NCBI GenBank assembly: GCA_022565155.1
Contig: JADFKB010000009.1
Location: forward strand, 1 to 44,648
Direction: 5' to 3'
DNA: 44,648 bases
DNA from: Chloroflexota bacterium
GTDB taxonomy: Bacteria; Chloroflexota; Dehalococcoidia; DSTF01; RBG-16-68-14
Both the position numbers and the translations under genes were made by a program. The notes under the pieces are model-generated. The model was given only the letters and a program-made list of their open reading frames with translations. It ran no database searches and was not told the origin of the DNA. Numbering within the stretch: the stretch's first letter is position 1; each line of letters starts with the position of its first letter. Of the stretch, positions 1-7,393 are shown in pieces.

Positions 1-2
1 GG

Positions 3-1010
3 ATCATCGTTGGGGCCGCTGCCGGGACGTCAGGGCTGCAGATCGGCCCAGACAACGTGATCAGCGATAACACCGGCGACGGCGTCAGAATTGTTGCCGC
101 AGCCGACGATGAGATTACGATCACGCGGAACAACATCTCGGACAACGGCGGCGTTGGCATCGACCTCGAGGATAACGGTGCAACAATCAACGACCCGGAC
201 GACCCCGACGCCGGGGCAAACAACGAGCAGAACTATCCTGAGGGGGCAACCAACGGGACCCCGATGACGCTGGTGGCGGGCAAGCTGGTGGGGCACGTCC
301 AGACGGATGATGCGCCTGATTTCGATTGCGCGGGCTGCACGGTAGAGGTCTTCTTGGCAGATGACAACGCTTCAGGGGAAGGCGAGACGTTCATCGCCAG
401 CGGCGTCACGGACGCCCAGGGTGACTTCTCCGTCGAGCTCTGCGGCCTCTCAGCCGGATCGGTCGAACTAGTCGCGACGGCCACGGACCCGGACGGAAGC
501 ACCTCGGAATTCTCGCTTGTCCTGAAGGAGCCGGCCTTCACGGGCACCGGTGCCTGCCCGACTGCGACACCGACGGACACGCCGACCGCTACCGAAACAG
601 ACACGCCGACAACCACAACTATGCCGACGATCACGTTGACGCCGACGGTGACGCCGACGCCGACAGTGACGCCGACGCCGACCATCACGGCGACGCCGAC
701 CATCACGGCGACAGCGACGCCGACGGTCACGGAGACGCCGGTGCCGCCGACGCCGTCGGACACGCCGACGAACACAGCTACGAATACGCCGACGCTTGTT
801 TCGCCGCCGCCCAACACGTTCGGCGACGTGAACAAGAACGGCCTGGTGAACGCCATCGACGTGTTGCTCATCCTCCAGGAGGTGGCCGGCTTAACTACGC
901 TGGCTAACCCGGGGAACGCGGACGTCAACGAGGACGGCACTGTGGACAGCAGAGACGCCACGCTCATCCTGCAGTTCATCGCCGGGTTCCTATCCAGCCT
1001 CCCGGTGTAG
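3..1010 (+). CDS. Secreted beta-helix protein with C-terminal dockerin (5' partial)
   Basis: The reading frame is open from base 3, so the N-terminus lies outside the window. The first ~60 residues resemble rungs of a right-handed parallel beta-helix (ISDNTGDGV, NNISDNGGVGIDLEDNG), followed by an Ig-like stretch (VEVFLADDN...GEGETFIASGVTDAQGDFSVEL) common after CSLREA/beta-helix domains. A long Thr-Pro linker (about bases 560-810) leads to a type I dockerin with two Ca-binding repeats: GDVNKNGLVNAIDVLLILQ and ADVNEDGTVDSRDATLILQ. The family is extracellular; the dockerin should bind a cohesin, and the gene directly downstream encodes one. A strong hairpin follows the stop. The role of the beta-helix (carbohydrate binding, adhesion or other) cannot be read from the sequence. 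Confidence 0.85.
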   Translation: MIVGAAAGTSGLQIGPDNVISDNTGDGVRIVAAADDEITITRNNISDNGGVGIDLEDNGATINDPDDPDAGANNEQNYPEGATNGTPMTLVAGKLVGHVQTDDAPDFDCAGCTVEVFLADDNASGEGETFIASGVTDAQGDFSVELCGLSAGSVELVATATDPDGSTSEFSLVLKEPAFTGTGACPTATPTDTPTATETDTPTTTTMPTITLTPTVTPTPTVTPTPTITATPTITATATPTVTETPVPPTPSDTPTNTATNTPTLVSPPPNTFGDVNKNGLVNAIDVLLILQEVAGLTTLANPGNADVNEDGTVDSRDATLILQFIAGFLSSLPV

Positions 1011-1041
1011 CCGAACGCTAGGCTAGCAACGAGAAACGCTA

Positions 1042-1071
1042 CGGAAGCCCCCCAGCAATGGGGGGCTTCCG
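1042..1071 (+). terminator. Intrinsic terminator-like hairpin
   Basis: A perfect 12-bp stem (CGGAAGCCCCCC / GGGGGGCTTCCG) with a 6-nt AGCAAT loop begins 31 bp after the dockerin gene stop. The tail after it (CTGTCCTTA) is only weakly T-rich. It separates this gene from the cohesin gene, which has its own promoter. Confidence 0.7.
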
Positions 1072-1168
1072 CTGTCCTTACGCCGCCACCCTCGCGAGCC
1101 GATCACCTACGGCTGCAGATGGCGTCCTCCTAAGCGTTTCCCCTTCGTTGCTCCGCTTTGCACCCTGA

Positions 1169-1238
1169 AAATAAGGGTTTTCCCCAACTAGCCGTAGGGA
1201 CTTCCCTGATAGAGGTGGTGCGCCATGCCGCGTATGAT
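1169..1238 (+). promoter_or_regulatory. Promoter with tandem GGG-N4-CCC operators (copy A)
   Basis: A distal inverted repeat AAGGG-TTTT-CCCCA lies at 1173-1186. A proximal one, TAGGG-ACTT-CCCTG, lies at 1195-1208. Exactly 24 nt further on is a -10-like TATGAT (1233-1238). The two operators are 22 bp apart centre to centre, two helical turns. The proximal one would be centred near -43 of the start site, where class II activators bind. The same layout occurs upstream of 5574 and 12977, and the 16-mer AAATAAGGGTTTTCCC is identical in the last. It drives the cohesin gene at 1325, with a leader of about 80 nt. The gap 1011-1324 holds only this and the terminator. Confidence 0.65.
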
Positions 1239-1324
1239 CCCCTTATCGGCACAACAGCGCGTCGCAGGAGTAGCCGCATCGAACGGACTCGCAGGCGCGC
1301 TCAAGGAAGAGAGGTTGGTAGCAG

Positions 1325-2149
1325 ATGAATGAACGTACCAAGCTAGGCTCGCGCATCATCGCAGTCGCGGCTGTTGTCCTCACTGTCTCCGCTGGCCTGC
1401 TCATCACGCACGTATCGGCCCAACAGGAGTCGATTGGCATCACATCGGCGAACGCCGCTGTCGGCGGCGAGGCCACCGTCACGATACAGGCGAACGGCAT
1501 CACAGGCCTCGGCCTGGGCGCCTGGACCATCGATGTCGTCTACGACGCGTCGCTGCTGACGGCGCTGGCCTGCATTCCGGAGCACGGCGGCGTCTGCAAC
1601 ACGATGTTTGATCCGGGCGTCGTTCGCGTCACCGGCGCAAGCGCGGGCGGCGTCGCCGGCGATAACACGCTCGCCTCCATCACCTTCCGCTGCGACGCCG
1701 CGGGGACAAGCGCGCTGACCGTGGACGTGGATCTGCTCGTAGACGCGACGATCGGCGATCCGCAGGTCATCGACCATGTCGTGACGAACGGCAGCGTCAC
1801 CTGCGGCGCCGCGCCTACGCCGAGCAGCGGCGGCGTCTTTGACTGCGCCGACTTCGACTACCAGGACACCGCCCAGGTGATCTTCGAAGCGGACCCGAGC
1901 GATCCGCACAACCTGGATCCGGACACGGACGGCATCGCCTGTGAAGGCCTGCCGCCGCTTCCGGACGGCATGCCTGTCGGCGGCTTCCCAAGCGTTGGCA
2001 CCGGCGGCGATGGCGCACCGAGCACCGCCCGCGTGGTGAACTGGCTGACCGCCGCGCTTGCTGGCATCAGCCTCGCCGGCCTGGCAGCGATTGCAGTGCT
2101 GTGGATGCGCGGATACCGGCTGGCAGCCGATCGCACTCGCCGCAGCTAA
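1325..2149 (+). CDS. Membrane-anchored cohesin / Excalibur domain surface protein
   Basis: 274 residues. An N-terminal signal peptide (about 1-34, ending VSAQQ) is followed by a cohesin-type beta-sandwich (about 37-160) with the usual pattern: GEATVTIQANG, GAWTIDVVYDASLLTALAC, VVRVTGASA, LASITFRC. A Cys pair in C-IPEHGGV-C is shared with the second cohesin protein at 35452. Residues ~175-215 form an Excalibur calcium-binding motif (FDCADFDYQDTAQ...DPDTDGIACEGLP). A short FPSVGTGG segment resembling a sorting motif precedes a C-terminal transmembrane helix (WLTAALAGISLAGLAAIAVL) and a basic tail. It is therefore displayed outside the membrane and could capture the dockerin proteins of this region. 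The gene is monocistronic, between two strong terminators. Start ATG 1325 follows a purine-rich AAGAGAGG region. Confidence 0.82.
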   Translation: MNERTKLGSRIIAVAAVVLTVSAGLLITHVSAQQESIGITSANAAVGGEATVTIQANGITGLGLGAWTIDVVYDASLLTALACIPEHGGVCNTMFDPGVVRVTGASAGGVAGDNTLASITFRCDAAGTSALTVDVDLLVDATIGDPQVIDHVVTNGSVTCGAAPTPSSGGVFDCADFDYQDTAQVIFEADPSDPHNLDPDTDGIACEGLPPLPDGMPVGGFPSVGTGGDGAPSTARVVNWLTAALAGISLAGLAAIAVLWMRGYRLAADRTRRS

Positions 2150-2182
2150 CGAGCGGTAGACCGCTCACGTCAATATGAGGGG

Positions 2183-2210
2183 AAGGCCCCCCGATTCGTC
2201 GGGGGGCCTT
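2183..2210 (+). terminator. Intrinsic terminator with TTCG tetraloop
   Basis: A 12-bp stem AAGGCCCCCCGA / TCGGGGGGCCTT is closed by a TTCG tetraloop and followed by TGTTT. It sits 33 bp after the cohesin gene stop, and can also insulate the convergent hydrolase gene. Confidence 0.85.
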
Positions 2211-2238
2211 TGTTTCGCCTTGCTGTGCCGGCGATGCC

Positions 2239-3093
2239 TTAGTCGCCGGCTACCTCCTCCACGAACTCTCGTACTGCAGGGATCATGATCTCCAGCGGGA
2301 AGTCCCGGTGAGCGGCGCCGGTAAGCGTGACGAACCGCTTCGGTTCAGGCGCCAGCTCGTACAGGCGCTGGCCCATACGGTAGGGGACGGTCTCGTCTGC
2401 GTCGCCATGCATCACCAACAAGGGGACGGGGAGATGCGGGATCTTGGAGGCGGAGTCATAGCGCGTGCGCGGCAACCAGGGAGCCAGGGCCAGCGGCGTG
2501 CGCAGCCTGGGGACGCGCTCCAGGATCATATCGCGCACCGATGTGTAGGGCGCGCGCAGCACCAGGCCGGCCCCAGGCTCTCGCAGCGCCAGCTCTACCG
2601 CGACGCCGGTGCCGAGCGAGAAGCCGTAGAAGACGATGCGCAGCGGGTCGATCTCTTCGCGTTGGTGCAGGCATGCGAGGGCGGCCGCTGCATCGAGGTA
2701 GGTGCCGCGCTCCGTCGGCTCACCGTGGTTTGGGCCGTAGCCACGGTAGTCGAAGACGAAGAAGCGGCAGCCCAAGCCACGCACGAACCCGCCGAAGCGC
2801 TGCGCGACGTCCTCCGTCGCCCACATATCGCTGGCGTTGTAGTTGGTGCCGTGCATGAACAACACCGTCGCCGGCAGGCCGCCACCGTCGAAGAGCCAGC
2901 CTTCCAGCTCCAGCCCATCGGCGGTCCAGAACGGCACTCGCTCGAACGGAACGCCGGTCGCCTCCGGGATACCCTGGACATGCGGCCCCGTCCGGTAGAT
3001 GTTGCGCCGGATCAGCGTCTCAAACGCGTAGCTAACGCCGATTGGCGGCAGCGCCACCAGGGCGAGCGTGCGGAGAAGCGAGCGGACGGCCAT
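2239..3093 (-). CDS. Alpha/beta hydrolase, membrane-anchored
   Basis: 284 residues. A hydrophobic N-terminus (RTLALVALPPIGVSYAF) is a probable membrane anchor. The fold is a serine hydrolase: LFMHGTNYNASDMW (oxyanion strand), VFDYRGYGPNHGEPTE, nucleophile elbow GFSLG (Ser about residue 159), acid in MHGDADETVP (about 231) and a C-terminal His in GAAHRDFP (about 260). This resembles the ABHD13/FrsA-like branch of esterases and thioesterases. The substrate is unknown. The gene stands alone, convergent with the cohesin gene. Confidence 0.85.
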   Translation of the reverse strand: MAVRSLLRTLALVALPPIGVSYAFETLIRRNIYRTGPHVQGIPEATGVPFERVPFWTADGLELEGWLFDGGGLPATVLFMHGTNYNASDMWATEDVAQRFGGFVRGLGCRFFVFDYRGYGPNHGEPTERGTYLDAAAALACLHQREEIDPLRIVFYGFSLGTGVAVELALREPGAGLVLRAPYTSVRDMILERVPRLRTPLALAPWLPRTRYDSASKIPHLPVPLLVMHGDADETVPYRMGQRLYELAPEPKRFVTLTGAAHRDFPLEIMIPAVREFVEEVAGD

Positions 3094-3175
3094 CGCCCCC
3101 TATCGTAGCAGAACAGCCTGCGGCGGGCCTCCCGGCGGCCAGAAACGAAGCGATTGCAGTGCGTTATCATAGTGG

Positions 3176-3206
3176 GGTTCCTGGCGGGATCAGCTTGCCG
3201 GGAACC
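3176..3206 (+). other. Leader hairpin upstream of the 3333 gene
   Basis: GGTTCCTGGC (3176-3185) can pair with GCCGGGAACC (3197-3206), 10 bp including one G-U. It lies just after a TTATCAT stretch that could be a -10 element, and about 125 nt before the next start codon. It could be a structured leader or chance; no riboswitch class is recognised. Confidence 0.25.
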
Positions 3207-3332
3207 AAGCTCGCTCCGGGCGGTCTTTAGCTGCGTCCGAGTTTGACCGATCATGGAGATGGAAGGGACTCACCACGGAGACTGTTTGCTGAAGGAGGGA
3301 GCCTCATCGCTGGATAGAGGAGGATGCATCGC

Positions 3333-3773
3333 GTGAACGGCGGAGAGACGTTCGAGTTTGTCGCGGCCGTTGCCGGCGTTTCGATCGGCCTGGCTGCGCT
3401 GCTCCTCCTCGCCGCCGTGGCGGTGATCGGAACCTGGCGCGCATCCAAGCACGCCAGCGAGTCCTCCGTCGCCGCCGGCCGGGCGTCGCTCACCGTCGAA
3501 GAGCTGGCTCGCCGTCTCGCCGATAGGACCGTAGCGCCCACTGAGGATGCCAGCCGATTCGCGGAGCTGCACGGAGAAGCGGCGATGCTGATCCAGCAGC
3601 AGCAGCAGTTGCAGCAGATGGCGCGTGGCCTGCTGGACACGATGGCCGCGGAGAGCAGCCAGCCCGCCATCGGGCTGGACGAACTCGAGTCGACGATCAA
3701 CCGCCTGGACACGACGGTTGGCGAAATGGCGGCCTCGCTAGCGAACCTGATTCGACTGCTGGACCGTCGGTAA
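3333..3773 (+). CDS. Single-pass membrane protein with coiled coil
   Basis: About 146 residues. One N-terminal transmembrane helix (FVAAVAGVSIGLAALLLLAAVAVIG) is followed by a cytoplasmic helical region with a Gln run (IQQQQQLQQMA) and a second predicted coiled coil (ELESTINRLDTTVGEMAASLANLIRLLDRR). GTG 3333 is preferred as start because the AGAGGAGG Shine-Dalgarno at 3316-3323 is 9 nt upstream; the in-frame ATG at 3324 would touch it. The stop is immediately followed by the next gene's start, so the two are translationally coupled. The topology resembles DUF948-like or chemoreceptor-like accessory proteins, but no family is recognised. Confidence 0.7.
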   Translation: MNGGETFEFVAAVAGVSIGLAALLLLAAVAVIGTWRASKHASESSVAAGRASLTVEELARRLADRTVAPTEDASRFAELHGEAAMLIQQQQQLQQMARGLLDTMAAESSQPAIGLDELESTINRLDTTVGEMAASLANLIRLLDRR

Positions 3774-4859
3774 GTGTCTGATATGACCGGAGATAGTCGG
3801 ATGTCACAATCGCCATCGTACGACGCCGAAACGCTGGTGGAACCGCTTCTGGCCGTCCACAGCGCGTCCAGCGTCGCCTGGCTGGCGGATGCCGCCACAA
3901 CGGCTGCTGAGCGGGGCCTGGGCGCCCTGTACAGCTTCCTCTGCGTCAGCACGGGGCAGGGGGGCAGCGGCGGCCAGCTCGCGGTCGTCAAGCCGGCTTC
4001 AGGGACGCAAGGCCGCTCTCAGGCGCGCCTCCGCCATGCGCTCAACGCCGATATCTTCGTAGTGAAGTTCGGCTTGGAGGAGCATCAGCCGCTGGCAGAG
4101 GCTATGGAACAGAGTCACGCGATCGTCGTGCCGGAGTTGAGCGACGCGCTGCCGCTGGCTGCCGAAACGCTGCGGAGGGCGCAGCGAGAGCTCGGCGTGG
4201 CCGAGGTGTGGCTGTTGCCGCTGCACTGGAACGGCGCCAGCGCCGGCCTGCAGATCCTGCTGATGGGCGGCTCGGCCGCTCGTCGGCTGGCAGAAGCGGA
4301 GCTGCTCGGGCGGCACGTCGCCGTTGCGCTCGCCAACCTGCGCGATCTCGAAGCGAGCCGCCGGCGCGGCGATGTCGATGCGGTGCGCTGGATCTACGAT
4401 GAACGCCGATTCCAGGAGGAGTTGGAGCAGGAAACGCGCCGTGCCCAGCGCCACCATCGTTCGCTCTCCATCCTCTTGTTGCGCATCCTCAACCTGGATG
4501 ACATCCAGCGGCGCTACGGCCGCTTCCTGGCCGAACGTGTCCTACGACAGGTGGCGGCTCGATTGGATGATGCGATGCGCGACAGCGACTTCCTGGGATC
4601 CTCCGGCGAGGATGGCTTCGCCACGATCTTGGTGGAGGCGGATCGCGCCGGCGCCGAACGTGCGCGGACGCGTCTCCTGGAAGGACTCCACACGATGAAG
4701 TTAAGCGATACCAACCTGCCCAGCCTGGAGCTACGGCTCGCCTGCGCGACTGCAACGCTCTCTGAAGACGGAGAGAACATGCAAGAGTTGCTCTCAGCCG
4801 TCACAGAGCGGTTGCGCGAGCAAGAGGTTGTCCAGGAAGACGTGGCGGCCGCCGGCTAA
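3774..4859 (+). CDS. GAF-like protein with degenerate GGDEF domain
   Basis: 361 residues. Residues ~20-195 look like a GAF-type sensory domain; ~205-350 align with diguanylate cyclases (DERRFQEELEQE..., SLSILLLRILNLDDIQRRYG, VLRQVAARLDDAMRDSDFLG). The active-site loop that should read GGDEF is SGEDGF (about residue 277), and the lead-in Asp/Asn residues are also altered. It is therefore probably catalytically dead, perhaps a c-di-GMP or protein-binding relic. The start is GTG 3774, directly after the stop of the membrane coiled-coil gene; ATG 3783 and 3801 are alternatives. The pairing suggests the membrane protein recruits or localises this cytosolic sensor, which is inference. Confidence 0.75.
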   Translation: MSDMTGDSRMSQSPSYDAETLVEPLLAVHSASSVAWLADAATTAAERGLGALYSFLCVSTGQGGSGGQLAVVKPASGTQGRSQARLRHALNADIFVVKFGLEEHQPLAEAMEQSHAIVVPELSDALPLAAETLRRAQRELGVAEVWLLPLHWNGASAGLQILLMGGSAARRLAEAELLGRHVAVALANLRDLEASRRRGDVDAVRWIYDERRFQEELEQETRRAQRHHRSLSILLLRILNLDDIQRRYGRFLAERVLRQVAARLDDAMRDSDFLGSSGEDGFATILVEADRAGAERARTRLLEGLHTMKLSDTNLPSLELRLACATATLSEDGENMQELLSAVTERLREQEVVQEDVAAAG

Positions 4860-4890
4860 CTTCCCAACGACCTAGTTCGCGGCGAAGCAG

Positions 4891-4905
4891 CGCCGGTAAC
4901 CGGCG
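4891..4905. terminator. Possible bidirectional terminator hairpin
   Basis: CGCCGG-TAA-CCGGCG lies between two convergent genes (stops at 4859 and 4927) and is followed by GGGCGTTTC on the plus strand. The stem is short (6 bp, GC only) and the T run is only three bases. Confidence 0.4.
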
Positions 4906-4926
4906 GGGCGTTTCTGGTTGCGGTTG

Positions 4927-5574
4927 TTAGGCTGCGGAGCCGGGTTCGAAGTTGATGCTCAGATCGGTCTGCTCGGCATCGCCCAGGTGGTTGCGGAGGC
5001 TGGAGACGAGCGCCTCGCGGACGCCTTCAGGGTCGGCTGAGGCGTTCACCCATAGCTTCAGCGTCGCCTGGCGGCCGTCGTAGTCCAGCAGCGCGACGTC
5101 GAGCACGGACGGATTCTCGTTCACCGACCCATCGACCGCCTTCAGATCGAGCGAGCCGATCTTGCTGGCGACGGTCAGCCACAGGCAGCGCGTCGCCGAG
5201 AGGCCCGGCTGCTGGGCGGTCGCTGGTTCCAAATCGTCCGCAGCCTTACTGTCGCCCTCGTCAGCGTGTGAATCGAGGCTGTTCTGCATCGATTCGGGCG
5301 ATTCGGGGGCTTCGGTCTCTGGGCGTGGGACAGAGCGGAGAGGCGTCTTCTCCTTGGCAGAGTCCCAAGAGGTGTCTAGCTGCTGGCGCGCCCGCGCCAT
5401 CGCCGCTTCCATCTCGCGCACAACGCGGTCGAGCGCGGCGAACTGCGGCAGGTTGCGGCGGATGATCGCGACGGATCGCCCTGCTTGCAGCAGGGCTGTG
5501 TTCAGGGTGGCGAGGGCGTCGTCCAACTCTTGAGCGATTTCGGTTGTGCTGCTGTCGTTGGCTTGACCTGGCAT
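4927..5574 (-). CDS. Unknown protein with N-terminal helical region
   Basis: 215 residues from ATG 5574, chosen because AAGGAGG lies 6 nt upstream; the frame stays open further upstream but that extension is low-complexity and lies over the promoter. Residues ~8-70 are predicted helical or coiled coil (EIAQELDDALATLNTALLQ...VVREMEAAMARARQQLD). A polar variable linker follows. The last ~90 residues form a compact domain (SKIGSLDLKAVDGSVNEN..., VLDVALLDYDGRQATLKLWVNA, GVREALVSSLRNHLGDAEQTDLSINFE). I recognise no family. It is controlled by the second copy of the TAGGG-type promoter, linking it to the cohesin and zinc-ribbon genes. Confidence 0.72.
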   Translation of the reverse strand: MPGQANDSSTTEIAQELDDALATLNTALLQAGRSVAIIRRNLPQFAALDRVVREMEAAMARARQQLDTSWDSAKEKTPLRSVPRPETEAPESPESMQNSLDSHADEGDSKAADDLEPATAQQPGLSATRCLWLTVASKIGSLDLKAVDGSVNENPSVLDVALLDYDGRQATLKLWVNASADPEGVREALVSSLRNHLGDAEQTDLSINFEPGSAA

Positions 5575-5621
5575 CTGGTGCCTCCTTGCGCCATTCGGGA
5601 AAGCGCGTTCTCTGCACATAA

Positions 5622-5665
5622 AGTATCGATGATGACCTAGGGGCGTCGCTATAGGAATATCCCTG
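5622..5665 (-). promoter_or_regulatory. Promoter with TAGGG-type operator (copy B)
   Basis: On the minus strand, CAGGG-ATAT-TCCTA (5665-5652) is followed after exactly 24 nt by GATACT (5627-5622), a fair -10. Spacing matches copies A and C. No second upstream operator is seen here. The predicted transcript has about a 40-nt leader before ATG 5574. Read on the plus strand, the operator and its right flank also resemble copy A (CCCTGATA, GGTGGCGC), but there is no -10 at the matching distance. Confidence 0.55.
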
Positions 5666-5762
5666 ATAAACGGTGGCGCATGTCGCTTACGCGGCGTCCC
5701 TCGACGGCGCCCCCTGTGCCTGGTACTATGCGGAAGCAATCTGAAGGGTAGGGAGCGGGCAG

Positions 5763-5975
5763 TTGGAGATTGAGGTCTACGCATCGGACCCCTTCACGGC
5801 TAAGAAGGAAGAGCTGCTCTCGAAGTTCAGCAGCGACTATCGATTCCAGAAGGGCGATGAGCTGTACGTCCACCAGGGGAGCGGCAGGCCACTGAAGGTG
5901 CGCCTGATCGATGTTCGCGTGCATATCCAGGCGGACGGTCGCCTTACCGGCGAGCTGCTCGCTCTCAAGCTCTAG
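5763..5975 (+). CDS. Small unknown protein (70 aa)
   Basis: 70 residues starting at TTG 5763, preceded by a GGGAGC stretch. The sequence is mixed charged with a beta-rich C-terminal half (DELYVHQGSGRPLKVRLIDVRVHIQADGRLTGELLALKL). No family is recognised. A TACTAT about 40 bp upstream could be a -10. The stop is 8 bp from the start of the flavoprotein gene, so the two probably share a transcript. Confidence 0.6.
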   Translation: MEIEVYASDPFTAKKEELLSKFSSDYRFQKGDELYVHQGSGRPLKVRLIDVRVHIQADGRLTGELLALKL

Positions 5976-5983
5976 CTATCGAC

Positions 5984-6373
5984 ATGAAGCCGACGCCTGA
6001 ACAAGCGAAGATCGTCCAGGAGGAGCAGATCGCGGTGATGGCGACCGTCCGCCGCGATGGCAGCGCCCAGCTCGCGCCGATCAACTACGCCTATGTCGAC
6101 GGCCGCTTCCTCATCTCGACGACGAAAGACCGCGCCCGTTACCACAACATCCGCCGCAACCCCAGCGTCACGCTCTGCATCGTCCAGGCGGCCGGCCGGC
6201 CGTACGTCACCGTCAGCGGCCGGGCCGAGATCGAAGAGACCGACATCGTAGACGGAACCGCCAAGATCTTCCGCCGCATGTCCGATAGGCCGCTGCCCGA
6301 CAACTTCGCGGACGTACTTCAGAAGCAGCGACGGGTGCTGATCACCGTCACGGCCGAGCGTTTCATCCCCTAA
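5984..6373 (+). CDS. PPOX-class flavin/F420-binding protein
   Basis: 129 residues, the normal length for the pyridoxamine-5'-phosphate-oxidase-like split-barrel family. Characteristic segments: IAVMATVRRDGSAQLAPINY near the N-terminus, FLISTTKDRARYHNIRRNP (cofactor phosphate contact region) and VTVSGRAEIEE. Members bind FMN or F420 and reduce or bind small substrates in the cytosol; the exact cofactor is not decidable here. Followed closely by a nitroreductase, suggesting a small redox operon. Confidence 0.87.
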   Translation: MKPTPEQAKIVQEEQIAVMATVRRDGSAQLAPINYAYVDGRFLISTTKDRARYHNIRRNPSVTLCIVQAAGRPYVTVSGRAEIEETDIVDGTAKIFRRMSDRPLPDNFADVLQKQRRVLITVTAERFIP

Positions 6374-6405
6374 GCTCTCTACTAGCGTCCGGGAAGGAGA
6401 ATCCT

Positions 6406-7038
6406 GTGCCAGACGAGATCGGACTGTTCGAGGCGATCTACAGTCAACGAGCGATTCGGAAGCTGAAGCCGGACCCGGTCTCGGACGAGCTCGTGCACAA
6501 GCTGATCGAGGCCGCGACGAAAGCGCCCAGCGGCGGCAACCGTGAGCCGTGGGCGTTCCTCGTCGTGCGCAACGAGGCGTCGAAGAAGAAGATCGGCGAG
6601 TGGTACCTGGACGCTTGGAACCGCACGTACGGACAGATCGACGTGGAGGACGGCCAGCTACCGGATTCGATGAAGCGGGTCTACGGCGCGGCAGAACACC
6701 TGGCACACCACCTGAGCGAGGTGCCGGTGATGATCTTCGTCTGCCTCCGCGATGCGCCGCCCGCGGGCAGCCCCCACGCCGCGGGCCTCTACGGCTCTAT
6801 CTACCCGGCCGTGCAGAACCTGCTGCTGGCCGCGCGCGGACTGGGGCTGGGCGCCTCGTTGACGACGCTCCATAAGGGCCACGAACAAGAGGTGAAGGAG
6901 CTACTCGGCATTCCGGAGACGGTGGAGACGGTCGCCCTAATCCCCGTCGGCCACCCGATCGGCCGGTACGGGCCGACGACGCGGCGGCCTGTCGAGGAAG
7001 TCACGCACCACGAGCGCTGGGACCAGGCGAAGACGTAA
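6406..7038 (+). CDS. Nitroreductase-family FMN oxidoreductase
   Basis: 210 residues. The N-terminus has the FMN-binding signature (IYSQRAIRKLKPDPVSDEL, then ATKAPSGGNREPWAFLVV). The middle carries NLLLAARGLGLGASLTTLH and the C-terminus has IPETVETVALIPVGHPIG, both typical of nitroreductases. Start GTG 6406 has a GAAGGAG site 6 nt upstream. It lies 32 bp after the PPOX-type gene. Members reduce nitro compounds, quinones or other electrophiles with NAD(P)H; the substrate is unknown. Confidence 0.9.
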   Translation: MPDEIGLFEAIYSQRAIRKLKPDPVSDELVHKLIEAATKAPSGGNREPWAFLVVRNEASKKKIGEWYLDAWNRTYGQIDVEDGQLPDSMKRVYGAAEHLAHHLSEVPVMIFVCLRDAPPAGSPHAAGLYGSIYPAVQNLLLAARGLGLGASLTTLHKGHEQEVKELLGIPETVETVALIPVGHPIGRYGPTTRRPVEEVTHHERWDQAKT

Positions 7039-7252
7039 CCGCTCGTCTCAGCACAGACTACTCCAATGCTCTGCCGGGATCTCGTGAGGCAGGTACGACG
7101 ACGCCTGCCGCTCGATAACGTCTCCATGCCCGGATCTTCACAGGGCTAGCTGCACGCCACATTCCACCAGGGGCGTCTACTGCCTCCCGCTCCCGTGCGA
7201 TGCCGTAACCACGTAGATACTTGCGCTAGGCCGCATACGCCAGTTCCTGTAG

Positions 7253-7264
7253 GCAAATATTTGC
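7253..7264. repeat. 12-bp palindrome in the 7039-7393 gap
   Basis: GCAAATATTTGC is a perfect palindrome about 130 bp upstream of the sigma-factor start, in an otherwise featureless 355-bp gap. It could be an operator for the sigma gene; a single short copy may also be chance. I see no gene or clear promoter in the rest of the gap. Confidence 0.3.
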
Positions 7265-7393
7265 ACAGTGTAGGGCTTGTACGCATGCGGGCCGTGGGCA
7301 TTCTCCAATAGGAACGCCACGCCGCCGCCCCGATACTGGATACATCAGCGAGCCAGGCCGTCTGCGGGCACCGCCCGAAGCCGGTCATCCAGT

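Noticed and set aside
233-979. Long antisense frame rich in VGVGVTVGV
   Set aside because: It is the antisense reading of the Thr-Pro linker; the same false pattern recurs opposite the linkers at 20.9, 27.0, 30.1 and 32.3 kb.
5652-5695. Plus-strand use of operator copy B
   Set aside because: The flank resembles copy A, but no -10-like hexamer occurs 24 nt downstream on this strand.
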